A stretch of 64,000 bases of DNA from Betaproteobacteria bacterium Ga0077526 (GCA_001464765.1 LNDV01000030.1:1-64000), one strand, 5' to 3'. Numbered from the stretch's first letter, positions 1 to 8,598 are shown. Notes: generated from the sequence alone by a model not told the origin. Program-made: numbers and translations.

Positions 1-209
1 CGGACTCCTCCTCTCTCGTTTGACCGGAAGTTCAACGCCTCCCAGTCTGGCACTCGATGCCGCTCAGGGGGGAGGAGTCCATCCCATTGGGCTACGCACA
101 ATCCGTGACCTCGTCGGCATGGCGACTCCGCGGCGGCTGTAGCTCTCCCTCTTCCCAATCATGTCCCGTTGTCGGGTCGTTCGACCTCGCCCGGCCGTCG
201 ATTCCACGC
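1..209. other. No gene recognised
   Basis: Left edge of the window, downstream of the leftward LysR gene. Open frames on both strands are short or have arginine/proline-rich composition typical of GC-rich shadow frames, with no family features. With the REP pair at 210-318 this makes 314 bases without a gene. Confidence 0.6.
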
Positions 210-318
210 GTAGCCCGGACGAGCGGCGAACGCCGCGACTCCGGGGAACGTTTTGTGGGGTGCGCCGATTGCGATCGCGCCCCCCGGGGTCGGGCCCTTC
301 GGCCCTCGTCCGGGCTAC
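210..318. repeat. Inverted pair of GTAG-headed REP elements
   Basis: A forward copy at 210-246 starts GTAGCCCGGACGAG and ends ACTCCGGGG, with an inner GC-rich palindrome. A reverse copy at 282-318 starts CCCCGG and ends GGGCTAC. Head-to-head pairs like this are the BIME arrangement of REP elements, and the GTAG head is the mark of REPs mobilised by RAYT transposases. The reverse copy runs into the LysR gene, whose TAG stop lies in the GTAG head. Confidence 0.8.
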
Positions 319-1202
319 GAAGTCGCCGCCAGCTCTTCTGCAAGATACGACGCCACCACCGCGATCCTCCGCACGTGCCGCGATTCGGGGTGGGTGAGCA
401 GCCATAGCTGGCTGTCGCACTCCGGGATCGTGTCGCCCAGGCGCTTCATGTCCTTGCGGTGTTCCGCGAGGAATGTGGGGGCGACGCCGACCCCGAGACC
501 GGCGCCGATGCCCTCGCACACGGCGCTGATCGTGTTCACCTGATATCGCGGGACCACTTTCGGGGCGCGCCGCTGGCGCCAGCGCACGGACGCGTGCTCG
601 GGCACGTGGTCGTCGATCGCGATCCAGTCCAGCCCGTCGGCGAGAACGTCGTCCAGCGTACGTCCGCGGTAGCGTCGGGGCGCGTAGATGGCGAAGTGCA
701 GGGACCGCAGCGGCCGCCCGACGAGATGCGGCGGTGGCTTGGTCGTGGCGCGCACGGCGATGTCCGCGTCGCGGCGCGCCAGGCTCGCGAACTCGTTTGT
801 CGCGACCAGTTCGAGTTGCAGCTGCGGGTGCTGCGCGGCCAGGCCCGGCAGCACGGGGAAAAGGAATCCGTGGAGCAGCGTATCCGTCGTGGTGATGCGC
901 ACGGTGCCGCTCACCGCCCCCGCACGCTGCTGCACTTCGGCACGGGCGGCCTCCAGCGCCGCTTCCACCTGCTCCGCGTGGGTGCAGAGATCCTGAGCGA
1001 GCGCCGTGGGAGCGTAGCCGCGCCGCGAGCGCTCGAAGAGTGTCTGCCCCAGCGCCTTCTCGATTCGCTGCATGGACCTGAACACCGTGGAGGCGTCCAG
1101 CTTCAGGCGCTCGCCCGCCTTGGCCAGCGTGCCGCCCCGGGAGACGGCGAGAACGACTGCCAGATCGGACGCCTCGAGGCTGTATTGCGTTTTCGCAATC
1201 AT
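315..1202 (-). CDS. LysR-family transcriptional regulator
   Basis: A 295-residue protein of normal LysR length. The N-terminal winged helix-turn-helix covers about residues 10-70 (SRGGTLAKAGERLKLDASTV). The rest is a periplasmic-binding-protein-like effector domain with the usual GTVRI strand near residue 97. It is divergent from a DoxX gene and a GST gene, which it probably regulates; this trio is common in proteobacteria and is often linked to electrophile or redox stress. Two related palindromes lie in the divergent region, one over codons 2-6 of this gene, which suggests autoregulation. The TAG stop is supplied by a REP element. The effector is unknown. Confidence 0.88.
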   Translation of the reverse strand: MIAKTQYSLEASDLAVVLAVSRGGTLAKAGERLKLDASTVFRSMQRIEKALGQTLFERSRRGYAPTALAQDLCTHAEQVEAALEAARAEVQQRAGAVSGTVRITTTDTLLHGFLFPVLPGLAAQHPQLQLELVATNEFASLARRDADIAVRATTKPPPHLVGRPLRSLHFAIYAPRRYRGRTLDDVLADGLDWIAIDDHVPEHASVRWRQRRAPKVVPRYQVNTISAVCEGIGAGLGVGVAPTFLAEHRKDMKRLGDTIPECDSQLWLLTHPESRHVRRIAVVASYLAEELAATS

Positions 1203-1240
1203 CGGTTGCTCCCGCGCTGATTTTCATTGCGATGTCGCAA
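1184..1240. promoter_or_regulatory. Paired palindromes, probable LysR operators
   Basis: ATTGCG-TTTT-CGCAAT lies at 1184-1199 and TTGCGA-TG-TCGCAA at 1227-1240. They share the TTGCG/CGCAA core, and their centres (1191.5 and 1233.5) are 42 bp apart, about four helical turns. The second fits the LysR T-N11-A rule. The first overlaps the start of the LysR gene and the second lies about 40 bp before the DoxX start. LysR tetramers usually bind two such sites, so this looks like the recognition and activation pair for the divergent promoters. Confidence 0.65.
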
Positions 1241-1280
1241 GAATAGAGTGGCACCGTCCCTGACACAACGGAGTCTCTCC

Positions 1281-1727
1281 ATGAACGCTTCCTCCCGTGA
1301 CTATGGTCTCACCCTGCTGCGCGTCTCCCTCGGCGTGATGTGGATTGCGCACGCCCTGCTCAAGCTGTTCGTCTTCACCCTGCCCGGCACCGCGCAGTTC
1401 TTCGCGTCCGTGGGCATTCCCGGCGTTCTCGCCTATCCCGTGTTTGCGGTGGAACTGCTCGGCGGCATTGCGCTCGTATTCGGTGTCTACCCGAGGCAGG
1501 TGTCCCTAGCGCTCGCGCCGGTCATGCTGGCTGCGGCCTGGGTACATATGCCCAATGGGTGGTTGCACACGAACGCCGGCGGCGGCTGGGAGTACCCTGT
1601 GTTTCTGACGGTTGCTTCGCTGGCGCTGTGGCTGGCCGGTGACGGCGCCCTCGCGCTGCGCACCAGCGACCGATTCGTCCCGGCAGATTCGACGCGCACC
1701 GCACCGACACGTGCGGTGATGGCCTGA
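1281..1727 (+). CDS. DoxX-family membrane protein
   Basis: A 148-residue protein with four predicted membrane spans, beginning near LLRVSLGVMWIAHALLKLF, the classic DoxX start. A longer frame opens at 1227, but ATG at 1281 follows a GGAG-containing stretch and gives the standard DoxX N-terminus. DoxX proteins are inner-membrane proteins of poorly known biochemistry, several linked to oxidative-stress or thiol pathways. It is followed after 26 bp by a GST gene and is divergent from the LysR gene, so all three probably form one regulon. The substrate or partner cannot be inferred. Confidence 0.85.
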   Translation: MNASSRDYGLTLLRVSLGVMWIAHALLKLFVFTLPGTAQFFASVGIPGVLAYPVFAVELLGGIALVFGVYPRQVSLALAPVMLAAAWVHMPNGWLHTNAGGGWEYPVFLTVASLALWLAGDGALALRTSDRFVPADSTRTAPTRAVMA

Positions 1728-1753
1728 CCAAGACCTTTCCCTGGAGAACGACC

Positions 1754-2356
1754 ATGAAGCTTTACTACTCCCCCGGCGCCTGCTCGATGGCCGTCCATAT
1801 CGCTTTGCGTGAAGCCGGCATTCCCGTGGATCTCGTGCTGGTGGATCTCGCGACTCACAAACTCGCCGACGGCACCGACTACTACACCATCTCCCCGTGC
1901 GGCTATGTGCCGCTGCTGGAGCTCGATGACGGCAGCCGCCATACGGAAGCGAGCGCGCTGCTGCAGTACGTGGGGGATCTCGACCCGACCGGTGCGCTGC
2001 TGCCGCGCGCCGGAACACGCGAGCGCCTGGAGACCGTCGGCTGGCTGGCGTTCATCGCGACCGAGATCCACAAGGGCTTCAGCCCTCTGTGGCGGAGCGA
2101 TACACCAGCGTCGGTGAAGGAAACGACGATCGCGGCGCTCAATCGCCGATTCGCCGATCTGGATGCGCGACTTGCGAAGAGTGAGACGTTGACCGGGAAG
2201 TTCTCGGTGGCGGACGCCTATGCGTTCACCGTCGTGGGCTGGTCGCGATTGCTGTCGATGAGTCTTGCGTCGTTCCCGAATCTGGAGGCTTACCTCGGGC
2301 GCATCGCGGCACGGCCGAAGGTCGTCGAGGCGCTCAAGGCGGAGGGGCTGGCCTGA
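1754..2356 (+). CDS. Glutathione S-transferase family protein
   Basis: A 200-residue cytosolic GST. The thioredoxin-like N-terminal domain starts MKLYYSPGACSMAVHIAL, the beta-class pattern with a cysteine near residue 10. The glutathione-binding region VPLLELDDG...TEASALLQY follows at about residues 52-75, then the all-helical C-terminal domain. A GGAGAA ribosome site precedes the ATG. It sits 26 bp after doxX and is probably co-transcribed, suggesting conjugation or reduction of an electrophile under control of the divergent LysR protein. A REP pair follows directly. Its substrate is unknown. Confidence 0.9.
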   Translation: MKLYYSPGACSMAVHIALREAGIPVDLVLVDLATHKLADGTDYYTISPCGYVPLLELDDGSRHTEASALLQYVGDLDPTGALLPRAGTRERLETVGWLAFIATEIHKGFSPLWRSDTPASVKETTIAALNRRFADLDARLAKSETLTGKFSVADAYAFTVVGWSRLLSMSLASFPNLEAYLGRIAARPKVVEALKAEGLA

Positions 2357-2369
2357 AGTGGAGTCGGGT

Positions 2370-2474
2370 CCCCGGAGTCGGGCCCTGCGGCCCTCGTCCG
2401 GGCTACGCGGGCTCCGGGATGATTCGCGGCGTCGTCCGTAGCCCGGACGAGCGGCGGAAGCCGCGACTCCGGGG
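2370..2474. repeat. Inverted pair of GTAG-headed REP elements
   Basis: A reverse copy at 2370-2406 and a forward copy at 2438-2474 of the same roughly 37 bp element, separated by 31 bp. They start 14 bp after the GST stop. Each copy folds into a strong hairpin. The pair could protect or end the transcript but lacks a T-tract. Confidence 0.8.
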
Positions 2475-2635
2475 GCGGTGTCCCTGCGATCGACGCCTCA
2501 ACCTTCCTCATGAAACCCACGTGCGTGACTCCGAAGGCCATAACGCTCTGTTGCATCGACGGTTTTTCGGGGATTATTCGCGCCGTCCGTAAGACGCACT
2601 AGCATCTCTGTCGTGCATGTCGTCGGAGGGTTGCG

Positions 2636-3058
2636 ATGGGGTCCAAGGCGCCAGGAAAGTCCTGGAAGGAAAAGGTCGCGGCGAAGAAGTCGCCGAAGCG
2701 GGTCCGGCTCGATACCGACTTTGCCGGGGTGCCCGCCGGGTCGATGCTGTTCGTCGGCACGCCGCAGATCGTCGATGAATACGTGAAGCGGATCCCGCGC
2801 GGCGAGACGCGCACGATCCAGCGCCTGCGGCGGGAACTCGCCCGCCGCAACGAGTGCGATGCCATGTGTCCGGTCTCCACCGCCATCTTCCTGCGCATGG
2901 TGGCCGAGGCCGCGTGGGAGGACCTCTCCGCGGGCGAAGGACTCGACGCGGTGACACCGTTCTGGCGAGTCGTGGAGCCGGGCTCGACCCTCGCGAAGAA
3001 GCTTCCGATGGATGACGCGTGGTTGCAGGCCCAGCGGGACGCGGAATCGGGCGGATGA
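2636..3058 (+). CDS. MGMT-like (alkyltransferase-like) protein, no catalytic Cys
   Basis: A 140-residue protein. Residues about 35-125 resemble the DNA-binding domain of O6-methylguanine-DNA methyltransferases: a helix-turn region IPRGETRTIQRLRREL, then CPVSTAIFLRMVAEAA and a VTPFWRVV segment. In true MGMT the last segment is PCHRVV, with the acceptor cysteine. Here residues 108-111 read PFWR, so alkyl transfer by the known chemistry is not expected. Related alkyltransferase-like proteins bind damaged bases and hand them to nucleotide excision repair. The N-terminus is lysine-rich. It lies between REP clusters and looks monocistronic. The family call rests on motif similarity seen by eye. Confidence 0.5.
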   Translation: MGSKAPGKSWKEKVAAKKSPKRVRLDTDFAGVPAGSMLFVGTPQIVDEYVKRIPRGETRTIQRLRRELARRNECDAMCPVSTAIFLRMVAEAAWEDLSAGEGLDAVTPFWRVVEPGSTLAKKLPMDDAWLQAQRDAESGG

Positions 3059-3082
3059 GCACGGACGCGGATATCGAGAACG

Positions 3083-3559
3083 CCCCGGAGTCGGCCTCGC
3101 GGCCTCGTCCGGGCTACGCGGACCCCGACTTCGTTCGGGATGACTTGCCGCGTCGCGTCGTAGCCCGGACGAGCGGCGGAAGCCGCGACTCCGGGGATGG
3201 ACGTGCGTGGACGCGGGTGCCGAGAATGCCCCGGAGTCGGGCCTCGCGGCCCTCGTCCGGGCTACGCGGACTCCGACTTCGTTCGGGATGACTTGCCGCG
3301 TCGCGCCGTAGCCCGGACGAGCGGCGGAAGCCGCGACTCCGGGGATGGTTGGGCGTGGACCCGGATGCCGGGAACGCCCCGGAGTCGGGCCTTGCGGCCC
3401 TCGTCCGGGCTACGCGGACTCCGCCTTCGTTCGGGATGACTTGCCGCGTCGCGCCGTAGCCCGGACGAGCGGCGGAGGCCGCGACTCCGGGAATCGACGT
3501 GCGCGGATGCGGGTGCCGCAACTCCCCGGAGTCGGCCTTGCGGCCCTCGTCCGGGGTAC
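3083..3559. repeat. Tandem array of ~147 bp REP-containing units
   Basis: Three full units and one partial unit start at 3083, 3229, 3377 and 3524 (periods 146, 148 and 147). Each full unit holds a reverse REP (CCCCGGAGTCGG to GGGCTAC), a linker with TTCGTTCGGGATGACTTG, a forward REP (GTAGCCCGGACGAG to GACTCCGGGG) and a tail of about 32 bp with GTGGACGCGG-like sequence. The final partial copy ends GGGGTAC instead of GGGCTAC, 6 bp after the formamidase stop. Linkers and tails differ by only a few bases, pointing to recent tandem amplification. This covers the roughly 500 bp between the two genes, with no coding sequence. Confidence 0.88.
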
Positions 3560-3565
3560 GAGGGA

Positions 3566-5062
3566 TTACTCCCCTGCGCTGAACAGACTCTTCTTCACCA
3601 CCGCGTGCATGCCCCAGTTGCCGTCCACGACCTGGGTCACGCCGAAGTCCACCGCGATCGACATCAGCGACACGGCCTCGTCTTCGGACAGTCCCTGGGT
3701 GGTCATGAGGAAGTGGCGCATCTTGCGGAAGGCATCGCGCAGCGCGAGGTCGGTGGAGGACTTCGAGTAGATGTCCGACTGCGCCTTCGCGCCGAGGTCG
3801 GCCAGGTAGTTGGGGAAGCTGAACCCGTGGATCACGAATTCGTCCTGGGTTTCCAGCAGCGGGTAGTCGAGGTTCTCCAGCGGTGTGCCGCCCAGGCTCT
3901 CCTTCTTGTGAAGAATGACCTGGAAGGTGCCGGTGAGCGAGCACTCGATGGCGGTGCCGCAGAGTTCCGAATCGCCTTGCGACGCATGGGGGTCGCCTAC
4001 GGATAGCAGTCCGCCCGGCACGGCCACGGGGTAGTACATCGTCGCGCCCTTGCCGACACGCCAGTCGTCGATATTGCCGCCCGTGTAGCTGGGCGGGATG
4101 GAGTCGACCATGTCGGCCTCGGCCGGTGCCAGGCCCATCACCCCGAAGTGCGGGCGGATCGGCACGCGCACGTTCTTGAGAATGCCCCAGTTCTCCTTCA
4201 CGGTGCTGTGGTCCACGGGGACGCCGGGGTAGTCGATGATCTTGTGCACCACGCCGAACGGGTCGGTCTGCGGTGTCCACTTGAAGTTGTAGAGCGCCTT
4301 CGCCCAGTTGCGCTCGCCGGAGGCGTCGACTTCGTAGATGGTGATGACTTCGCGGCCCTTGGGTTCCTCGATCTGGTCCTTGAAGTGGAAACCCCACCAC
4401 GCCGCGGCGTTGCTGCCGAAGGCCTTGCCCGGATACTTGGGGTTGGCGGACGGACGCGGCGTCACATCGAGAATGCGCACCTCGATGATGTCGCCCGGCA
4501 TCGCGCCCTTGATCGACACGGGCCCCGTGCAGATGTGCACGCCCAGACCTTCACCGGCCCCGCGCCCGAACAGCGAGGCGTCCATCGGGCCCGCGCCGCG
4601 GCGGTCCACGCCTTTGCGCTTCTTGTCCCAGTAGTAGACGCTCTCTGCACCGGGGTCGCCCTTGATCATCCGCTCGAAGTCGTCGTTGGCGTGGTGCGTT
4701 AGCGTCTCGATGGTGACGAAGTCGCCGGATTCCACCTCGACGACCGGCTTCAGGTTCTTGCTGAAGTAGCCCCAGTGCACCGTCTTGTCGGAGGCGGGGA
4801 TGTGATAGTGGCTGAGGGTGCTGCGCTTCAGGCCCGTGTCCGCGTGGGACAGCGAGGCGGCGCCGAGACCGCCGAGCGCCGTGGTGGCGCCCACCATCAT
4901 GCCGCCGCGCAGAAAGCCCCGGCGCGCGGGGTCGGCAGTGCGTTTGGCTTCGGCCAGATCGGGCAGCGCCTGGGTGGTGTCCACCGGTGCGTGATCGTGG
5001 TGGCAGCAGTCGGGTCCATGGACGTGGTCAGCGTCGTGCGTCGCGTCGGGTTTCTCTCTCAC
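3566..5062 (-). CDS. Tat-exported acetamidase/formamidase family protein
   Basis: A 498-residue protein from the GTG at 5062, which has an AGGAG site 8 bp upstream; a longer frame to 5221 lacks such a site. Residues 9-24 are rich in His, Asp and Cys (HDADHVHGPDCCHHDH). A twin-arginine motif follows (RRGFLR, Arg47-48) with a hydrophobic stretch and a possible cleavage after SHA near residue 74. The rest matches FmdA/AmdA amidases, with THHANDDFERM, GPVSIKGAMPGDIIEV and VGDPHASQGDSELCGTAIE; these metal-dependent enzymes hydrolyse small amides. Most family members are cytoplasmic and lack a leader. The cyclase gene lies upstream on the same strand. Confidence 0.8.
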   Translation of the reverse strand: MREKPDATHDADHVHGPDCCHHDHAPVDTTQALPDLAEAKRTADPARRGFLRGGMMVGATTALGGLGAASLSHADTGLKRSTLSHYHIPASDKTVHWGYFSKNLKPVVEVESGDFVTIETLTHHANDDFERMIKGDPGAESVYYWDKKRKGVDRRGAGPMDASLFGRGAGEGLGVHICTGPVSIKGAMPGDIIEVRILDVTPRPSANPKYPGKAFGSNAAAWWGFHFKDQIEEPKGREVITIYEVDASGERNWAKALYNFKWTPQTDPFGVVHKIIDYPGVPVDHSTVKENWGILKNVRVPIRPHFGVMGLAPAEADMVDSIPPSYTGGNIDDWRVGKGATMYYPVAVPGGLLSVGDPHASQGDSELCGTAIECSLTGTFQVILHKKESLGGTPLENLDYPLLETQDEFVIHGFSFPNYLADLGAKAQSDIYSKSSTDLALRDAFRKMRHFLMTTQGLSEDEAVSLMSIAVDFGVTQVVDGNWGMHAVVKKSLFSAGE

Positions 5063-5245
5063 GGCTTCAGCTCCTGTTCTTTTGAAGGTCGTCGCGCGTG
5101 CCGGATGAGCCCGCGCGCGAGCGAAGACCGCAATGGCGATGCCATCGGCAAGCGCGCTAACGGTGCGTCGCCGATCGAGGGGAATCAGAAGCTTGGGAGA
5201 TGCCGATCGAATATGGGGCATGCAGGCGGCGGAGCGCCCGCACTA

Positions 5246-5283
5246 CCTTCGCCCGCGCGGCGTTGTTCCGGTGCGGGCGAAGG
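5246..5283 (-). terminator. Hairpin downstream of the cyclase gene
   Basis: CCTTCGCCCGC (5246-5256) and GCGGGCGAAGG (5273-5283) form a perfect 11 bp stem with a 16-base loop, 17 bp past the stop of the leftward cyclase gene. No T-run follows, so it may be a weak terminator or an mRNA 3' end stabiliser. Confidence 0.4.
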
Positions 5284-5300
5284 AAGGGATTTCGTAACGA

Positions 5301-8300
5301 TCAGGCGACCGGCACGCGCTCCAGCGCCTGGGCGGCGAGGGCCACGTCGGGACAGAGTTCGGCCGAGTCGGTCAGCGCGGCATGCAGACGCTCGAGGCGC
5401 GCGCGATCTTCGTCGGTACCTGTGAGCCGGTAGAGAGCGAGCGCGGCGCGCAGCGCGAGCAATTTGGCGCCCTGCTGCTCGGCAATCTCGACGGCGCGGG
5501 TGAGTTCGCGGGTGGCATCGGTGACGTCGCCCCTGGCGGCGAGCACATCCGCCCGTACGCGAAGGAGATCGGCGTCCATGTAGCGCTCGCCGGATTCACC
5601 CGAAGCCGCGAGCCCTTCGTCCACGGCTTCGAGCGCGCCGTCCTTGCGGTCGAGGGCGAGTCTCGTGCGGGCGATCCACGCCTTGCAGAACGGCGTCGAG
5701 AGCTTGGCGCCGCCCGCGAGCCACGCGGCGAAGGTGTTCTCCAGCATGTCGGCGGCGCCGGTGGCGTTGCCCATGGCGGTCATCGCGCAGCAGAGCTGGA
5801 TGGTGCCGACGCCCAGCCAGATCATGAAGCCGCGTTCCTGCGAGATGCCGAGGCACTGCTGCGCGTGTTCGAGCGCGGTCTGCGGATTGCCGAGCAGATT
5901 CTCCAGCATGGCCGTGTACCCGCGCGCATAGGCGGCCTCGAAGGGTCGGCCGAGGCGGGCGGCGAGGTCCAGGGCTTCCTGCGCGGTGGTGCGGGCCTGC
6001 GCGAACCGTCCCTGGAGACAATGCGCGTGCGAGAGCAGGCACAGGCTGGCGATGCAGGGGTCCTGCGCGGACGGATACTGCAGCGTCTCGCCGGCGTTGT
6101 TGCGGTAGATCTCCACGGCCTTCGACAGCAGCTCCACCGCCTTGTCGAGGTGGCCGAAGTAGTAGATGACATAGCCGAGCGCCGTGTACGCCTCGACCTG
6201 ATGGTCGGGGCGGCCGGTCTCCTCGCCCAGGCGCACGCACTGCAGCGCCAGTTCGTGGGCTTTTTCGAGATTGGTGCGGACGATGTAGAAGGTGCTGAGC
6301 CCGCGGATCACGGGGAAGAGCTCCGCGACGTCGCCCATGAGCTGGCAGAGCTCGCGCGCGCGGCGGTAGGCGGCTTCGACACCGGGCGCCGCATAACCGC
6401 GCCAGGCGGACAGCGCCAGCCCCAGATGGACCTGCAGTTCGAGTTCCAGCGGGCCGTGCATCGGGTCGGGCGGCAGCAGCGCGAGCTGCTTCAGTGCCAT
6501 CTCGACGTGGCGGCTAGCTTCGGCGTTGGCCGCGCGGCTCGCGGCGCGCTGGCCCGCGTTCTTCCAGTAGGGCAGCGATAGCGCGGGTTGGCCGGCCTCG
6601 GTGAAGTGATGCGCGAGGAGTTCGGGTGCGGACGCCTGCATTTCCGGAAAGCGCGTCTCCAGCGTCTGCGCGATGCGCTTGTGCAGACCCTGGCGACTGG
6701 CGCGGAGCAGGCAGCTGTAGGCAGCGTCCTGAATCAGCGCGTGGCGGAAGCGGTAGCCGGCCGTCTCGCTGCCCTCGACGGGCTGGATCAGGTCGGCGTG
6801 GTCGAGGCGCGCGATGGCGGCGTCGATCGTGGCTTCGTCGAGATCCATGACGGCGAGCAGCAGTTCGCGCGAGAACTCGCGGCCCATGACCGCCGCGACC
6901 TGCGCGACTTCCTTCGCTTCGCCCAGGCGATCGAGGCGCGCGAGCAGCAGGTCCTGCAGGGAACTCGGCACGGTCGCCGGCATGGAAGCGAGACTGCCGT
7001 TGCCGTCCAGCATGCCGGACTCGAGCACCGCGTGCGTGATCTCTTCGATGAACAGCGGGATGCCGTCGCTCTTGTCGACGATCTGCGCCAGCACGCCTTC
7101 CGGCAGCGTGCGCCCGCCCGTGTAGTGCTGGACGATGGCATGACGGCTGTCGCGGTCGAGGCGCGAGAGCGAGACGCACACGCGGTTGGGGCTCTCCGGC
7201 CAGGGCGGCTCGAAGTCCGGGCGTGCCGTCGCGAGCAGGAGCACGCGATGATCCGAGAAGGCGGCGAGCGTGTGGTTTACGAGGTCGAGCGTCGTCGGGT
7301 CGGCCCAGTGGAGATCCTCCAGGAGGATCAGCACCGGCTGGTCCGCGGCGAGCGCGAGCGGCCAGTTGCGCAGCAGCTCCATCGTCTTCTCGCGCTGCCA
7401 TTCGGGCGTGTCGGCCGGGGCGGAGTACGGGCTGCCTTCCAGGGGAATGGACAGCAGGGCGGCGAGGTAGGGTATCGCCTGCTCGCGGTTGCCGGGGAAC
7501 GGGGCGTCCGTCACGAGGCGCTCGAGCTTGGTGAGCTTGGTGGTCGGGTTGTCCGACCGGGAGAAGCCCGCCGCGACCTCGATCTGGCTGATCACCGGGT
7601 GCAGCGCGGTGTTGCGCGTGTGCGGCGTGCAGGAGTAGCGGAGCAGCCAGTGCGGCTCGTCGCCGAGGCCGGCGATGAAGGTCTCGGACAGGCGGGACTT
7701 GCCGATGCCGGCCTCGCCGAGGATCTCCACCATCTGGCCGTGACCCGCGCGGGCCTGCGCCCAGCGCTCGCCGATCAGCGCGCGCTCGTCGTCACGCCCC
7801 ACCAGCGGGGCCATCTCGCGCCGCTGCCGGACGGCGCCGAAGCGGCTGAGGGTCCGGCGCTCGGAGACGACGCGCCACAGACGCTGGGGTTCGGCGAAGC
7901 CCTTGAGTTCGTGCAGGCCGAGGTCCTCGCACTCGAACAGGCCGCCCAGCCGGGCGCGCGTGCTGTCCGAGACGTAGACCGTTCCCGGGGGCGCCATGGC
8001 CTCGATCCGGGCAGCAAGGTGGGTGGTACTGCCGGCGACCGCCTGCTCCCGCGCGGCGCCTTCCCCCAGGACGTCGCCGATGATGACGAGCCCGGTCGCG
8101 ATGCCCGAACGCACCTGGAGCCGCACACCGGGGAGGGCTTCGACCGCCGTGACCTTCTCGACGATCTCCAGGGCGGCCCGGGCGGCGCGCTCGGGGGCAT
8201 CCTCGTGGGCGTGGGGGTAGCCGAAGAACAGCAGGATGCCGTCGCCGAGGTACTGGGCGATGACGCCCTCGTGCTTGGCGACAGCCGCACCGGCCGTGGC

Positions 8301-8447
8301 GCGGAAGACGGACAGCACCTCGCGCATGTCCTCGGGGTCGAGCCGGACCGCGAGTTCGGTGGAACCGACCAGGTCGCAGAAGGCGATGGTCGCCTGCCGC
8401 CGTTCCGGACCTGTGCCCGCCGTCCTGCCGTCCTGACCTGCCGCCAT
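5301..8447 (-). CDS. Class III nucleotidyl cyclase/AAA-type ATPase/TPR protein
   Basis: A 1048-residue multidomain protein; ATG at 8447 follows a GAGGA site. Residues about 17-190 are a class III adenylate/guanylate cyclase domain with both metal aspartates (Asp25 in FCDLVGST, Asp69 in YLGDG). Next is a STAND-like ATPase with Walker A GEAGIGKS near 241-249 and Walker B LILLEDLHWADP near 370-380. The C-terminal 450 or so residues are helical TPR-like repeats. The usual NxAAR motif of the cyclase reads THLAAR, with His143 where Asn normally stabilises the transition state, so activity is uncertain. Such proteins are thought to couple peptide or ligand sensing to cyclic nucleotide output. No downstream effector is adjacent. 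Confidence 0.85.
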   Translation of the reverse strand: MAAGQDGRTAGTGPERRQATIAFCDLVGSTELAVRLDPEDMREVLSVFRATAGAAVAKHEGVIAQYLGDGILLFFGYPHAHEDAPERAARAALEIVEKVTAVEALPGVRLQVRSGIATGLVIIGDVLGEGAAREQAVAGSTTHLAARIEAMAPPGTVYVSDSTRARLGGLFECEDLGLHELKGFAEPQRLWRVVSERRTLSRFGAVRQRREMAPLVGRDDERALIGERWAQARAGHGQMVEILGEAGIGKSRLSETFIAGLGDEPHWLLRYSCTPHTRNTALHPVISQIEVAAGFSRSDNPTTKLTKLERLVTDAPFPGNREQAIPYLAALLSIPLEGSPYSAPADTPEWQREKTMELLRNWPLALAADQPVLILLEDLHWADPTTLDLVNHTLAAFSDHRVLLLATARPDFEPPWPESPNRVCVSLSRLDRDSRHAIVQHYTGGRTLPEGVLAQIVDKSDGIPLFIEEITHAVLESGMLDGNGSLASMPATVPSSLQDLLLARLDRLGEAKEVAQVAAVMGREFSRELLLAVMDLDEATIDAAIARLDHADLIQPVEGSETAGYRFRHALIQDAAYSCLLRASRQGLHKRIAQTLETRFPEMQASAPELLAHHFTEAGQPALSLPYWKNAGQRAASRAANAEASRHVEMALKQLALLPPDPMHGPLELELQVHLGLALSAWRGYAAPGVEAAYRRARELCQLMGDVAELFPVIRGLSTFYIVRTNLEKAHELALQCVRLGEETGRPDHQVEAYTALGYVIYYFGHLDKAVELLSKAVEIYRNNAGETLQYPSAQDPCIASLCLLSHAHCLQGRFAQARTTAQEALDLAARLGRPFEAAYARGYTAMLENLLGNPQTALEHAQQCLGISQERGFMIWLGVGTIQLCCAMTAMGNATGAADMLENTFAAWLAGGAKLSTPFCKAWIARTRLALDRKDGALEAVDEGLAASGESGERYMDADLLRVRADVLAARGDVTDATRELTRAVEIAEQQGAKLLALRAALALYRLTGTDEDRARLERLHAALTDSAELCPDVALAAQALERVPVA

Positions 8448-8598
8448 GGATTTCCTCTGAGTCGAACCGGTTGGGGTTGCCGTATACGTGCCGGCCAGCC
8501 CAGCCGGGCGCGGCACGCTTCCGAGTTGCGCGTGTTATACCATCCCGGCATGTCCGATGGACCCTGGACGAAAAACGAAAGCAAAGGGAGGAAGGGGA

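Noticed and set aside
3083..3559. Tandem repeats as a possible CRISPR array
   Set aside because: The unit is ~147 bp with repeated linkers, not 25-40 bp repeats with unique spacers; the repeats are palindromic REPs and no cas genes are near.
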